Positions 8,226 to 16,408 of a stretch of 64,000 bases of DNA are shown here, one piece after another. The notes under the pieces were generated by a model that searched no databases, was not told where the DNA came from, and worked only from the letters and a program-made list of their open reading frames with translations. Both the position numbers and the translations under genes were made by a program. Source of the stretch: Mesorhizobium loti CJ3sym (GTDB lineage Bacteria > Pseudomonadota > Alphaproteobacteria > Rhizobiales > Rhizobiaceae); NCBI RefSeq assembly GCF_000472785.1, contig NZ_AXAL01000028.1, positions 1 through 64,000 of the forward strand, given 5' to 3'. Every line of letters begins with the position of its first letter. Positions within the stretch are counted from its first letter, which is position 1.

Positions 8226-8435
8226 TTACGCGGCGTTCTGTCGATCGCTGCCGGCGTCGATCTGCGAGCGCATTTGCCTCACCAGCCGGACTTCGAATCG
8301 GCTGCTGACAGCGCGATCCCATTCGTTCGAGACCTTGGCGTCGTCGGTTTTCCTCGGCAGCGCCATCAGCCGGTCGATGATCGATCCGGTTTCGCCAGAT
8401 GAGAGTAGGGCGTCGATTTCGCGTTCGTGCTGCAT
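8226..8435 (-). CDS. Small hypothetical protein, 69 aa
   Basis: A 69-residue acidic/basic mixed protein that begins MQHEREIDALLSSGETGS and has no membrane segment or cysteine. A well-placed GGAAGGAGG precedes the ATG by about eight bases, which argues that it is translated. It is convergent with the regulator gene, their ends 14 bases apart. No family was recognised. The predicted content is mainly helical. It could be a lone small gene of rhizobia or chance coding. Confidence 0.5.
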   Translation of the reverse strand: MQHEREIDALLSSGETGSIIDRLMALPRKTDDAKVSNEWDRAVSSRFEVRLVRQMRSQIDAGSDRQNAA

Positions 8436-8610
8436 ATCGGTTCGCCTCCTTCCTTTTCACCCGCCACAACGTCACTCTTATACGAGATACGTGACGGCAG
8501 TTTGAAGGCAGGAGCGAGGTCATTGCGGGGCGCGAAGGGGCAAAACCTTGTCGCCGGATGCGCCCTTTGGCGCAAAGAGTTCTGCGCGCCAAGATCCCGA
8601 ATCAGGGGCG

Positions 8611-9090
8611 TCAGTCCAGCCGCTTCTCGAACAGCACAGTCGTAAAGCCGCTGTCCCATTCATCGTCGGGATAGCGGTCCTTTTCGACATAGCCGACCGC
8701 CTTGTAGACGCCCTGGGCGCGCTCGTTGAACGTATCGGTCTCCAGTCGCACCTGGCGGAAGCCGGCAGCGCGAATCGCTTGTTCGGCATGCGACAGCAGC
8801 CTGCTGCCGACGCCTTGGCCCTGATGGCGGGCCCTCACATGCACGGCCTCGATGAAATCGCCACGCCAGTGGATCAGGCCGGCAATTTCACCGGCGATCT
8901 CGGCCACTGTGAAATTCGGCCAGTATTCTTCGACATAGCGCCCGCCAATATCGGTCTCGACATAGCGCTGCGCCGATGCCTGGGTGATGTGTGGCAGCCA
9001 GGTGCCTTCGAACGTTTCCTGCAGCACCTGTTTGAGAGCCGCGACATAGCCCTGCCGCGCCTTGCGCACCGTGATCTGCCCGTTTGCCAT
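8611..9090 (-). CDS. GNAT family N-acetyltransferase
   Basis: A 159-residue GNAT protein. Motif A is visible as VRARHQGQGVGSRLLSHAE, the acetyl-CoA pyrophosphate loop (Q/R-x-x-G-x-G/A), followed by LETDTFNERAQGVYKAVGY, the usual motif B with its N-x-x-A-x-x-x-Y. The start at 9090 (MANGQITVRKA) follows GGAGAAAGACG; longer frames lack a site. It stands alone downstream of xylA on the same strand, about 93 bases away. The acceptor substrate cannot be read from the sequence. Confidence 0.8.
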   Translation of the reverse strand: MANGQITVRKARQGYVAALKQVLQETFEGTWLPHITQASAQRYVETDIGGRYVEEYWPNFTVAEIAGEIAGLIHWRGDFIEAVHVRARHQGQGVGSRLLSHAEQAIRAAGFRQVRLETDTFNERAQGVYKAVGYVEKDRYPDDEWDSGFTTVLFEKRLD

Positions 9091-9183
9091 CGTCTTTCTC
9101 CATCGCTTGGGAGAGCGGACTAGCAAAAGGCAATCACGGCGGCTTTCAGCCACATCAAGCAGCTGTCGGTCCAGCGTCAGGCT

Positions 9184-10509
9184 TCAGACGTAGCGGTTGA
9201 CGATGTTTTCCAGCAACTCCTGGCGGCCGGAGCGCGGCTGCGGCTCGATCTTCTTCTTCACCACGCGCTCGGCGATGTCTTCCAGCGTGCGCTTGCCGGA
9301 AAGCATCGCCTTGGCCTCTGCGGTATTCCACCCGGCATAGCGCTCGGACAGCGGAGCCGAAAGCGCCTTGTCCTCGACCATGCGGGCCGCGGCCTTGAGG
9401 CCGCGTGCGCAAGAGTCCATGCCGCCGATGTGGCCGATCAGCAGGTCCTGCGGGTCGAGCGACTGGCGGCGCAGCTTGGCGTCGAAATTGGTGCCGCCGG
9501 TCTTGAAGCCACCGGCCTGCAGGACCTGGTAATAGGCGAGCGCCATTTCCGGCACGTTGTTGGGGAACTGGTCGGTGTCCCAGCCCGACTGGTAGTCGTT
9601 GCGGTTCATGTCGATGGAGCCAAAGACGCCGAGCGCATTGGCCAGCGCCAGTTCATGCTCGAAGGAATGGCCGGCGAGGATCGCATGGCCCTGCTCGATG
9701 TTGAGTTTTACTTCCTTCTCCAGGCCGAAGCGCTTGAGGAAACCGTAAACGGTGGCGACATCGTAGTCATACTGATGCTTTGTCGGCTCCTGCGGCTTCG
9801 GTTCGATCAGGATGGTGCCCTTGAAGCCGATCTTGTGCTTGTAGTCGACGACGAGGCTGAGGAAGCGGCCAGCCTGTTCCTGCTCGCGGCCAAGGTCAGT
9901 GTTGAGCAGCGTCTCATAACCCTCGCGCCCGCCCCACAGCACATAGTTCTCGCCCTTCAGCCGCTTGGTGACGTCGATGCAGCTTTTCACCGTTGCCGCC
10001 GCATAGGCAAAGACATCCGGATCGGGATTGGTGGCGGCACCCGACATGAAGCGGCGATTGGAGAACAGGTTCGCCGTGCCCCACAGAAGCTTGACGCCGG
10101 TCTGCTTCATTTTGGTGGCGAAATAGTCCGCGATCTCGTCGAGACGGGCCGCACTTTCGGAGAAATCCTTGCCCTCGGGCCGGACATCGGCATCGTGGAA
10201 GCAGAAATAGGGCGCGCCGAGCAGCGAGAACATCTCGAAGGCGACATCGGCCTTGAGTTTCGCCAGTTCCATCGTGTCGACGCCGCCAGCCTTGGGGAAC
10301 CAGGGACGGTCGAAAGTCTGGCCGCCGAAGGGATCGCCGCCCGGCCAGGCGAAGGAATGCCAGTAGGCGACGGCAAAGCGCAGATGGTCTTCCAGCCGCT
10401 TACCGGCGACCACCTCATCGGGATTGTAGAAGCGATAGGCCAGCGGATTGGTCGAATCCGGCCCCTCATATTTGATCTTCTGGATGTCGCCGAAAAATCC
10501 GCTGCTCAT
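9184..10509 (-). CDS. xylA: Xylose isomerase
   Basis: A 441-residue class II xylose isomerase that converts D-xylose to D-xylulose. Landmarks include CFHDADVRPEG (catalytic His and Asp), WGGREGYETL, EPKPQEPTKHQYDYD (metal-binding Glu), NIEQGHAILAGHSFEHE and SIDMNRNDYQSGWDTDQFP (metal-binding Asp cluster). Length and motifs indicate an intact enzyme. The C-terminus has the usual R-x-x-LE-x-x-x-NRYV end. Its usual partner xylB is about 0.7 kb upstream on the same strand, with a plus-strand gene and repeats between, so the two are probably transcribed separately. Confidence 0.95.
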   Translation of the reverse strand: MSSGFFGDIQKIKYEGPDSTNPLAYRFYNPDEVVAGKRLEDHLRFAVAYWHSFAWPGGDPFGGQTFDRPWFPKAGGVDTMELAKLKADVAFEMFSLLGAPYFCFHDADVRPEGKDFSESAARLDEIADYFATKMKQTGVKLLWGTANLFSNRRFMSGAATNPDPDVFAYAAATVKSCIDVTKRLKGENYVLWGGREGYETLLNTDLGREQEQAGRFLSLVVDYKHKIGFKGTILIEPKPQEPTKHQYDYDVATVYGFLKRFGLEKEVKLNIEQGHAILAGHSFEHELALANALGVFGSIDMNRNDYQSGWDTDQFPNNVPEMALAYYQVLQAGGFKTGGTNFDAKLRRQSLDPQDLLIGHIGGMDSCARGLKAAARMVEDKALSAPLSERYAGWNTAEAKAMLSGKRTLEDIAERVVKKKIEPQPRSGRQELLENIVNRYV

Positions 10510-10622
10510 GATTTCTATCCTCTCTCGAATAGTTCGCCCTGATTACCTCAGGCGTAATTGGTTTCGTTCTTGGGCTGGCCGAAAAAGCTGATGTCAAAAC
10601 CAGCAAACACAGGAGACAGACC

Positions 10623-10985
10623 ATGACCGACCTCAACAGAATTGCCGAGGGTTACATCACCGCCTGGAACGAAAGCGATGCCAGCCGCCGTGCCGAATTG
10701 CTCAAGGCCACCTTCACCGAAGACGTCAGCTATCGCGATCCGCTTATGCAGGGCGACGGCCACGATGGCGTCGCCGCGCTCATCGATGCTGTTCAAAATC
10801 GCTTTGCCGGCTTCCGGTTCTCGCTGAAGGGCATACCGGACGGCTTTGCCGACAAGATCCGCTTCTCGTGGAATCTCGGGCCGGAGGGCGTTGCGTCCGT
10901 CATCGAAGGCACCGATATCGGCGTTGTCGAGAATGGGCGACTCAAGAGCGTCACTGGGTTTCTGGACAAGGTGCCGGCGCAGTGA
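10623..10985 (+). CDS. SnoaL/NTF2-like protein
   Basis: A 120-residue protein of the nuclear-transport-factor-2/SnoaL-like fold: an N-terminal helix (IAEGYITAWNESDASRRAEL), then FTEDVSYRDPLM and a C-terminal curved sheet ending in VVENGRLKSVTGFLDKVP. The family includes small isomerases, hydrolases and binding proteins; function cannot be assigned. ACAGGAGACAGACC precedes the ATG. It is divergent from xylA across 113 bases and stands between xylA and xylB, but nothing ties it to xylose use. Confidence 0.75.
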   Translation: MTDLNRIAEGYITAWNESDASRRAELLKATFTEDVSYRDPLMQGDGHDGVAALIDAVQNRFAGFRFSLKGIPDGFADKIRFSWNLGPEGVASVIEGTDIGVVENGRLKSVTGFLDKVPAQ

Positions 10986-11011
10986 GGCTAACTTCGTAAA
11001 GGCGGCGCGAG

Positions 11012-11175
11012 GCCCCCCTCTCTGGCCTGCCGGCCATCTCCCCCTCAAGGGGGGAGATCGGATGTTGCGTCGGCTTTCGCCAATCTCCAGCGTTGCAGAA
11101 ATGAGCGGGGCGCCCCAACTGCCAATCTCCCCCCTTGAGGCGGAGATGCCCGGCAGGGCAGAGAGGGGGGCCTCG
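11012..11175. repeat. Palindromic intergenic repeats, family A, inverted pair
   Basis: Two copies of the family A element face each other: the left arm (about 11012-11062) carries CCATCTCCCCCTCAAGGGG and the right arm (about 11122-11172) carries CTCCCCCCTTGAGGCGGAG and CCGGCAGGGCAGAGAGGGGG. The arms are near-perfect reverse complements around a roughly 60-base centre. The unit therefore has the form of a small mobile palindrome, as in RIME-like rhizobial elements. It separates the NTF2-like gene from the 3' end of xylB. Confidence 0.6.
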
Positions 11176-11182
11176 CACATGC

Positions 11183-12637
11183 TCACGCTGTTACCACCCG
11201 GATCGCCGGATACAGGGCCCGATAGCGGTGATAGGCGTCAGCATACGCTCCACCAAGTCCAGCATCCGGTTCGATCGTGGCATCGGTCCTCGGTGCCGTG
11301 CAGACGCTGAGCGGATCGGCGCCAGTGGCCGCAATCAGCCCAAGCCTCGCCGCCCCAAACGCCGCGCCGAAATCGCCGTCGGCGGGAATGTCGACCGGCA
11401 GCTGAAGCGCGGTCGCGATCGCCTTCAGCCAGTAGCGCGAGCGTGAGCCGCCGCCGATCGCCGTGACGCGTGTCAAAGTCGTGCCTGCCGTCTTCAAGGC
11501 TTCGAGGCTGTCGCGGAAGGCGAAGGCGACGCCTTCGAGCACCGCTTGCGTCAGCACCGCGCGGCTCGATTCGTGCGCCAGCCCGGTGAAGGACCCGCGA
11601 ATGGCGGAATCATTGTGCGGCGTGCGCTCGCCCGACAGATAGGGCAGGAAGGACACGCCGGTCGGCGCCTTCAGCGCGTCGCCCAGTTCCGATGTCAGCT
11701 CGCCAGCCCCCTTGCCGGTGATCTCGGACAGCCAGTTCAGCGAATCGGTCGCCGACAGGATGACACCCATCTGGTGCCAGGTGTTGGGCAGCGCATGGCA
11801 GAAGGTGTGAACAGCACTTGCCGGATTGGGCAGATAGGACGCGTTGGCGGCAAACAGCACGCCCGATGTGCCCAGCGAAACAAAGGCATGGCCGGCGCCG
11901 ACCGTGCCCATGCCGCAGGCCGAAGCCGCATTGTCGCCGGCGCCGCCGGCGATCGGGATACCGGCGTCGATGCCCCATTTCGATGCCAGTTCGGCGCGCA
12001 GCCCGCCAGCCTTATGCGTGCCCTCGACCAGCGACGGCATCTGCTTTTCATCAAGTGATGTCGCCGCCAGCAATTCGGCGGACCAGCGGCGCTTGCCGAC
12101 ATCGAGCCAGGACGTGCCGGCCGAGTCGGACATTTCCGAAATGTGTTCGCCGGCCAGCCAAAGCCGCAGGAAATCCTTGGGCAGCAGCACCTTCGCCACT
12201 TTGGCGAAAACAGCGGGTTCGTTGTTTTTCACCCAGGCGAGCTTGGGTGCGGTGAAGCCGGGAAAGACAATGTTGCCCGTCAGCGCACGGAAGCGCGGAT
12301 CGGCATCGAGTGCCGCCGCCTCGACATGGCTGCGCGTATCGTTCCACAGGATGCAGGGGCGCAAGACCTGGTCTGCGGCATCGAGCAGCGTGGCGCCATG
12401 CATGTGGCCGGAAAGGCCAATGCCTTTGACAGCGGCAAGTTCTTTTGGATGAGAAGCCTTGAGTTGCGCGATCGCGGTCTCGCAGGCGCTTATCCAGTCG
12501 CCTGGATCCTGCTCCGACCAGCCGGGGTGCGGGCGCGATACGTCGATCGAGGCATGGCCGGAGCCAATGACACTCTGTCCGGCGTCGATCAGCAGCGCCT
12601 TGACGCCCGATGTTCCAAGATCGAGGCCGAGATACAT
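11183..12637 (-). CDS. xylB: Xylulokinase
   Basis: A 484-residue FGGY-family sugar kinase that phosphorylates D-xylulose to xylulose 5-phosphate. The N-terminal nucleotide motif YLGLDLGTSGVKALLID, the sugar-binding SGHMHGATLLD, the GGAGDNAASACGMG loop, and the C-terminal LTRVTAIGGGSRSRYWLKA and GDFGAAFGAARLG motifs are all present. The length is normal. The start is at 12637, with GGAGGAAACC before it. An AT-rich stretch with short inverted repeats precedes the gene (12638-12719) and may hold its promoter. No xylose regulator or transporter is in the window next to it. Confidence 0.93.
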   Translation of the reverse strand: MYLGLDLGTSGVKALLIDAGQSVIGSGHASIDVSRPHPGWSEQDPGDWISACETAIAQLKASHPKELAAVKGIGLSGHMHGATLLDAADQVLRPCILWNDTRSHVEAAALDADPRFRALTGNIVFPGFTAPKLAWVKNNEPAVFAKVAKVLLPKDFLRLWLAGEHISEMSDSAGTSWLDVGKRRWSAELLAATSLDEKQMPSLVEGTHKAGGLRAELASKWGIDAGIPIAGGAGDNAASACGMGTVGAGHAFVSLGTSGVLFAANASYLPNPASAVHTFCHALPNTWHQMGVILSATDSLNWLSEITGKGAGELTSELGDALKAPTGVSFLPYLSGERTPHNDSAIRGSFTGLAHESSRAVLTQAVLEGVAFAFRDSLEALKTAGTTLTRVTAIGGGSRSRYWLKAIATALQLPVDIPADGDFGAAFGAARLGLIAATGADPLSVCTAPRTDATIEPDAGLGGAYADAYHRYRALYPAIRVVTA

Positions 12638-12719
12638 GGTTTCCTCCCCGTGCCATTAATTTTTTCGGATCTCGAAATAATCTGGCTTGGCCAGTTTTTA
12701 AGGCAAGATGAGCTTGCGG

Positions 12720-14042
12720 TCAATTCTCTGACAAATTGGCCGCGCGTCGCGAAAACAGCGCCGAGAGCGGGCTGTCCGGCCGCGCCGTCGAACGCTCGGC
12801 CGTGAGTGCCCTGGCGAGCGTGCCATCACCGGCTCGCAGTGCCGCTTCGATCAGCGTCAAGTCGATGACGTCGCGCTGTGCATGGCTGCCGCCGAAACGA
12901 TGGGCTATGGCCCTGATCGGCCGGATCAAGCGCATGGCCTCGACGTAGTTGCCTTCACCGAAGGCCTGGATGGCAAGCGTCAAGGGATGGCCGACATCCC
13001 GGGTGAAGGCGGCATTGTCGTCGCTGCCGTGCATGGCCTCGCGCTGTGCGTCGAGCAAGGTCCGGGCCGGAGCGTCGAGCCCGGCGCCGACAAAGGCCAT
13101 CATCGCATGCGCATCGTTGAAGGCATAGTTGCCGGCGCCAACCTTGGGCCAGTTGCCGGCGAGCGCCGTCCAGCGGTCACCGACATCGATGCCGCCGAGA
13201 TAAAGCCGCCACAGGATCGCCGAGGCATCGACCATATTAAGCGCCATCGTTGATGGCGCGCCGTAGATCGGCCCGTCATAAAGCGCCAGCACCTGATCGG
13301 TCTCGCCGAGATCGTAGTGAAACAGCGCCAAATGCCACCAATTGTGCACCTGCAGGAAGCTCTCCTTTGTCCAGGCTTCTGGGTCGGCGCGCATCCAGGC
13401 AATGCCGTCCCTTTGCCGGCTTTGCATTTCCATGACATGCGCCACCGCGTGCTGCGCCCAGCCGTCGCGCGGCTCGATCTCGACCGCCGTACGGCCAAGT
13501 TTTTCGGCCAGTGCGTACTCGCCCATCTCTTCCAGCCCGAAGGCTTGCATGCCGAGCATGGCGTGGTAGCCCGGCATACCGCCCTGCCATAACGGCAAGG
13601 CGCGCGCGATGCGGTCGCGCAGCATGCGGGCATTGCCTGTGAAGAAGTCGATCTGGTGCCCGACCTGCAGCGCCACGGCGTCGAGCGGGGCGTCGATGGC
13701 GATGCCTTCAAGAATCCCAGCGGCTTCATGCCAGCGACCTCCGGCAAGGTGGCCGAGGGCCGAGACATGCGCCTCTTCGCGCGCCGTCGCGGCAAGCGGC
13801 AGGGCCGCCTCATGGCAGGCCCTGGCCACCGCCGTCGCGTCCCGCTCGGTGGCAAGGCCAAAGAGATAGCCCTTGAACACATGCGCCATGACGAAACCGG
13901 GATTTTCCGCGATGGCGCGATCGACGGAGCCGACGGGATCGCCGATGAAGCACTGTAATTGGCGTACCGCCTCGCTGTAGGGCGTGAACCCCGCTTCCGT
14001 CGCGCCTGAAAATGCCAGGCCGAATGCGTCCTTCATTGGCAT
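12720..14042 (-). CDS. Tetratricopeptide-repeat protein of the TTC38 type
   Basis: A 440-residue helical protein with degenerate TPR units throughout, for example AIAENPGFVMAHVFKGYLFG, EEMGEYALAEKLGRTAVEI and FGEGNYVEAMRLIRPIRAI. It also has the conserved family sequence DGWAQHAVAHVMEMQ with KESFLQVHNWWHLALFHYD. This arrangement matches bacterial relatives of human TTC38, whose biochemical role is not established. The ATG at 14042 is preferred because AAAAGGATTTTGC precedes it; a longer frame begins with an unlikely Trp/Arg-rich stretch. It is upstream of xylB on the same strand, 82 bases away. Confidence 0.75.
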   Translation of the reverse strand: MPMKDAFGLAFSGATEAGFTPYSEAVRQLQCFIGDPVGSVDRAIAENPGFVMAHVFKGYLFGLATERDATAVARACHEAALPLAATAREEAHVSALGHLAGGRWHEAAGILEGIAIDAPLDAVALQVGHQIDFFTGNARMLRDRIARALPLWQGGMPGYHAMLGMQAFGLEEMGEYALAEKLGRTAVEIEPRDGWAQHAVAHVMEMQSRQRDGIAWMRADPEAWTKESFLQVHNWWHLALFHYDLGETDQVLALYDGPIYGAPSTMALNMVDASAILWRLYLGGIDVGDRWTALAGNWPKVGAGNYAFNDAHAMMAFVGAGLDAPARTLLDAQREAMHGSDDNAAFTRDVGHPLTLAIQAFGEGNYVEAMRLIRPIRAIAHRFGGSHAQRDVIDLTLIEAALRAGDGTLARALTAERSTARPDSPLSALFSRRAANLSEN

Positions 14043-14290
14043 GCAAAATCCTTTTGACCTGTCCTTTGTGGGCGCGGTGCCCCCGGTCCAAAGCGATCTT
14101 AATACATGGACCACGGACGCGCCAACCATGCGCTGCGCTGGTCTACTCCAGTAGTCTTCCCAGTTCATCAACCATGAAGATCAGACGGGCGGGGAGCTTG
14201 AAATCGCGAAACGAGAGCGACGCGGCTGGACCTGGACGGCGTCCTCACGGCCATCTTCTTCGCCGCAACGCGACGTCGTCGCGTGACATC

Positions 14291-14412
14291 GGCATCGATG
14301 TCAGCGGCACCGACACCGTCAGCCTCTTCGCCACCGGCGACTACACCACCAATCTCGGCGGCGACAAGCGCGCGTCCTCGAGGGCAATCTGGGCTTCAGC
14401 GTCAAATGGTGA
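14291..14412 (+). pseudogene. Remnant of an autotransporter/outer-membrane beta-barrel C-terminus
   Basis: Frame 2 from 14291 reads GIDVSGTDTVSLFATGDYT followed by TNLGGDK. After a one-base frameshift near 14369, frame 1 reads RVLEGNLGFSVKW and stops at 14410. Alternating hydrophobic residues and a terminal aromatic are typical of the last strands of an autotransporter barrel. No start codon or intact upstream portion is seen between 14043 and 14290. This is a decayed 3' end of a larger gene; the family call rests on pattern only. Confidence 0.4.
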
Positions 14413-14430
14413 GGCCCTCCGGGCCTCACC
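14408..14430 (-). terminator. Hairpin downstream of the LysE exporter gene
   Basis: GGTGAGGCCC and GGGCCTCACC pair perfectly over 10 bp around a three-base loop. It lies 18 bases past the stop of the LysE-type gene on the minus strand. Only a weak ATTT follows on that strand, so it may be a processing or decay-blocking hairpin rather than a full intrinsic terminator. Confidence 0.4.
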
Positions 14431-14448
14431 CGCGTCCACGTCACGACG

Positions 14449-15072
14449 TCAATTGCCCGAACGGATCGCCACCGTGGCGATGCCCGCGCCGACCAGCAAC
14501 GTGCCGCCGGTGCGGTTGAAGATGCGGATCGCCCTGGGATTGCGCACGACGTTGCGGGCGCGTGCCGCGATCAGCGCGTAGCCGAAGGCATTGGCGAAGG
14601 CGAGCACCAGGAAGGTGGTCTCGAAGATCAGCATCTGCGTCCAGAAATTGGCATGCCGGTCGAGGAACTGCGGCAGGAAGGCGACGAAGAAGGTGATGCT
14701 TTTCGGGTTGAGCGCGGTGACCAGCCAGGCATGCGCCATCATCTTGGCCGAAGACACCACATCGGTGCGCGGTTCGGCCTTCAGCGCGCCGCCGGCGCGG
14801 AACAGCTTGACGCCGAGATAGATCAGATAGCCGGCGCCGATCAGTTTCAGGACGGTGAAGACACCAGCCGAAGCAGCCAGCAGCGCGCCGATGCCCAGCA
14901 TCGACAAGGTCATGGCGGTGAAGTCGCCGAGCGCCACGCCAACCGCCATCGGCAAAGCGGTGCGCCAGCCCTGGCCCAGCGCATAGGACACGACCAGCAG
15001 GATGGTCGGACCCGGAATGATGAGGAGGATGGTCGACGCGGCTGCGAACGCGGCCCAGTTTTCGAAGGACAT
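14449..15072 (-). CDS. LysE/RhtB family amino-acid exporter
   Basis: A 207-residue inner-membrane protein with about six hydrophobic segments. The N-terminal IPGPTILLVVSYALGQGWR is the signature LysE/RhtB loop, and NPKSITFFVAFLPQFLD is the conserved mid-protein motif. It exports an amino acid or derivative. The start at 15072 (MSFENWAAF) is used because the longer frame begins with non-conserved, unlikely sequence and CAAGGGAGAACAGAC precedes this ATG. It appears monocistronic with a hairpin after the stop. Substrate is unknown. Confidence 0.83.
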   Translation of the reverse strand: MSFENWAAFAAASTILLIIPGPTILLVVSYALGQGWRTALPMAVGVALGDFTAMTLSMLGIGALLAASAGVFTVLKLIGAGYLIYLGVKLFRAGGALKAEPRTDVVSSAKMMAHAWLVTALNPKSITFFVAFLPQFLDRHANFWTQMLIFETTFLVLAFANAFGYALIAARARNVVRNPRAIRIFNRTGGTLLVGAGIATVAIRSGN

Positions 15073-15540
15073 GTCTGTTCTCCCTTGGGTTAAGGAAAAG
15101 GATAAATCCTGAACCCCGGGAGAATGTAAAGAGGCCTGATTTTTGTTTTTAGGCAATTCCGGACGGACGACCGCGACGCACCTTTCCTGGAATTGCCGCG
15201 ATATCAATTGCGCCAACGGCAAGTCGGCGTCAGTTCGCGCCGCCCAGCGTGCTCACGATATCGGCCAGGCAGACATCGGCACCGAGAACCAGTGCGGCCG
15301 CGACAGGCCCCTCGCTGATCGCCAGCTGGGTAGGAAAGGCCGGTGCCGGGATTGTGACCCGACCGAGGTCTTTTTATGCAGGAGCGCTCGGCTGATGGTC
15401 GTTCAGGACGGATTGATGCCGCCAGGCCACGCGGAAATGCAGGCAGTGCAAGGCGTTCACGCTTTATCAACCATGAATGATGAAAATGCCTTCTATTCGG
15501 CCGGACCGTGCTTCCCGCCGACAGCGTAGGGTTTGGGTAT
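15073..15540. other. Intergenic region with a possible decayed minus-strand gene end
   Basis: This 468-base stretch has no convincing intact gene. On the minus strand, 15372 down to a TGA at 15230 reads DLGRVTIPAPAFPTQLAI, then SEGPVAAALVLGADVCLADI and VSTLGGAN. That is compositionally protein-like, but it has no start and is bounded by stops. It may be the remnant of a lost gene of unrecognised family. The right part should contain the promoter of the L,D-transpeptidase gene. Confidence 0.3.
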
Positions 15541-16311
15541 ATGCGTGAGTTGCCGCAAGGTCTGACGCCGCCACGAAACGGCGACGCAATCGAAACCGAT
15601 CATCATCTTTCCCGCCGCGCCATCCTGTCTGGGGCAGGCGCGCTGGCGCTGCTCAGCGCCGCCGGCTGCTCGACATCGGGCGATGGCGGCATGCCGGCCC
15701 TGGATCTCGACAATACGGTCACCGGTTCGGTGCCGCCGATGCGGCCCGCGATCAGCGTCGACAAGAACATCACCAGCGCCGATGTCATGTATGCGTCGCT
15801 GACCGACAACGGCTTCAACGTCCCGGAGGTGCCGTACCTGAAGGTCAAGCCGGAATTTCGCCGCCAGATCGTCGTCGACACGACCGGCGAGGCGCCCGGC
15901 ACCATTGTCGTCCATCTCAAGGAGCGCATGCTCTATCTCGTCCAGCCGGGTGGCGATGCCATCCGCTACGGCGTCGGCATCGGCAAGGACGGCTTCCGCT
16001 GGTCGGGCCGCGCCAACATCCAGTATGGCCGGGAATGGCCGACCTGGACGCCGCCGCCGGAGATGATCCAGCGCAAGCCCGAATTGGTGAAGTGGCAAGG
16101 CGGCCAGCCCGGCGGCCTCACCAATCCGCTGGGCGCCCGTGCGCTTTACATCTACCAGGACGGCAAGGACACCGGCTACCGCATCCATGGCTCGCCCGAA
16201 TGGTGGAGCATTGGCCAGGCGATGTCTTCGGGCTGCGTGCGCCTGATCAACCAGGACATCATCGACCTCTACAGCCGCGTTTCGAAGAAAAACCCCGTCG
16301 TCGTCATGTGA
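15541..16311 (+). CDS. L,D-transpeptidase (YkuD domain), exported
   Basis: A 256-residue envelope protein. The N-terminus carries SRRAILSGAGALALLSAAGC, a twin-arginine-like export signal with a possible lipidation Cys43 (the lipobox is imperfect). The YkuD catalytic domain occupies about residues 100-256. It has the active-site pattern HGSPEWWSIGQAMSSGCVRL, with the His, Ser-x-Gly-Cys-x-Arg core intact. Such enzymes make 3-3 peptidoglycan crosslinks or attach outer-membrane proteins to peptidoglycan, a common trait of Rhizobiales. The ATG at 15541 is preferred over 15508; neither has a strong ribosome site. Confidence 0.85.
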   Translation: MRELPQGLTPPRNGDAIETDHHLSRRAILSGAGALALLSAAGCSTSGDGGMPALDLDNTVTGSVPPMRPAISVDKNITSADVMYASLTDNGFNVPEVPYLKVKPEFRRQIVVDTTGEAPGTIVVHLKERMLYLVQPGGDAIRYGVGIGKDGFRWSGRANIQYGREWPTWTPPPEMIQRKPELVKWQGGQPGGLTNPLGARALYIYQDGKDTGYRIHGSPEWWSIGQAMSSGCVRLINQDIIDLYSRVSKKNPVVVM

Positions 16312-16408
16312 TCGTGGCCGCAGCTTGCGGCCTCCAGACTCTCCCGTTGCACGATAGCGAAAGACAGGCCAAGGTGGCTTGAAAACCATCGCTCGGGAGA
16401 CGTCAGGA

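Noticed and set aside
15143..15529. Possible 128-residue plus-strand gene before the L,D-transpeptidase
   Set aside because: No ribosome site, mixed unlikely composition, and no recognisable domain; the region is better described as intergenic with a possible decayed minus-strand end.
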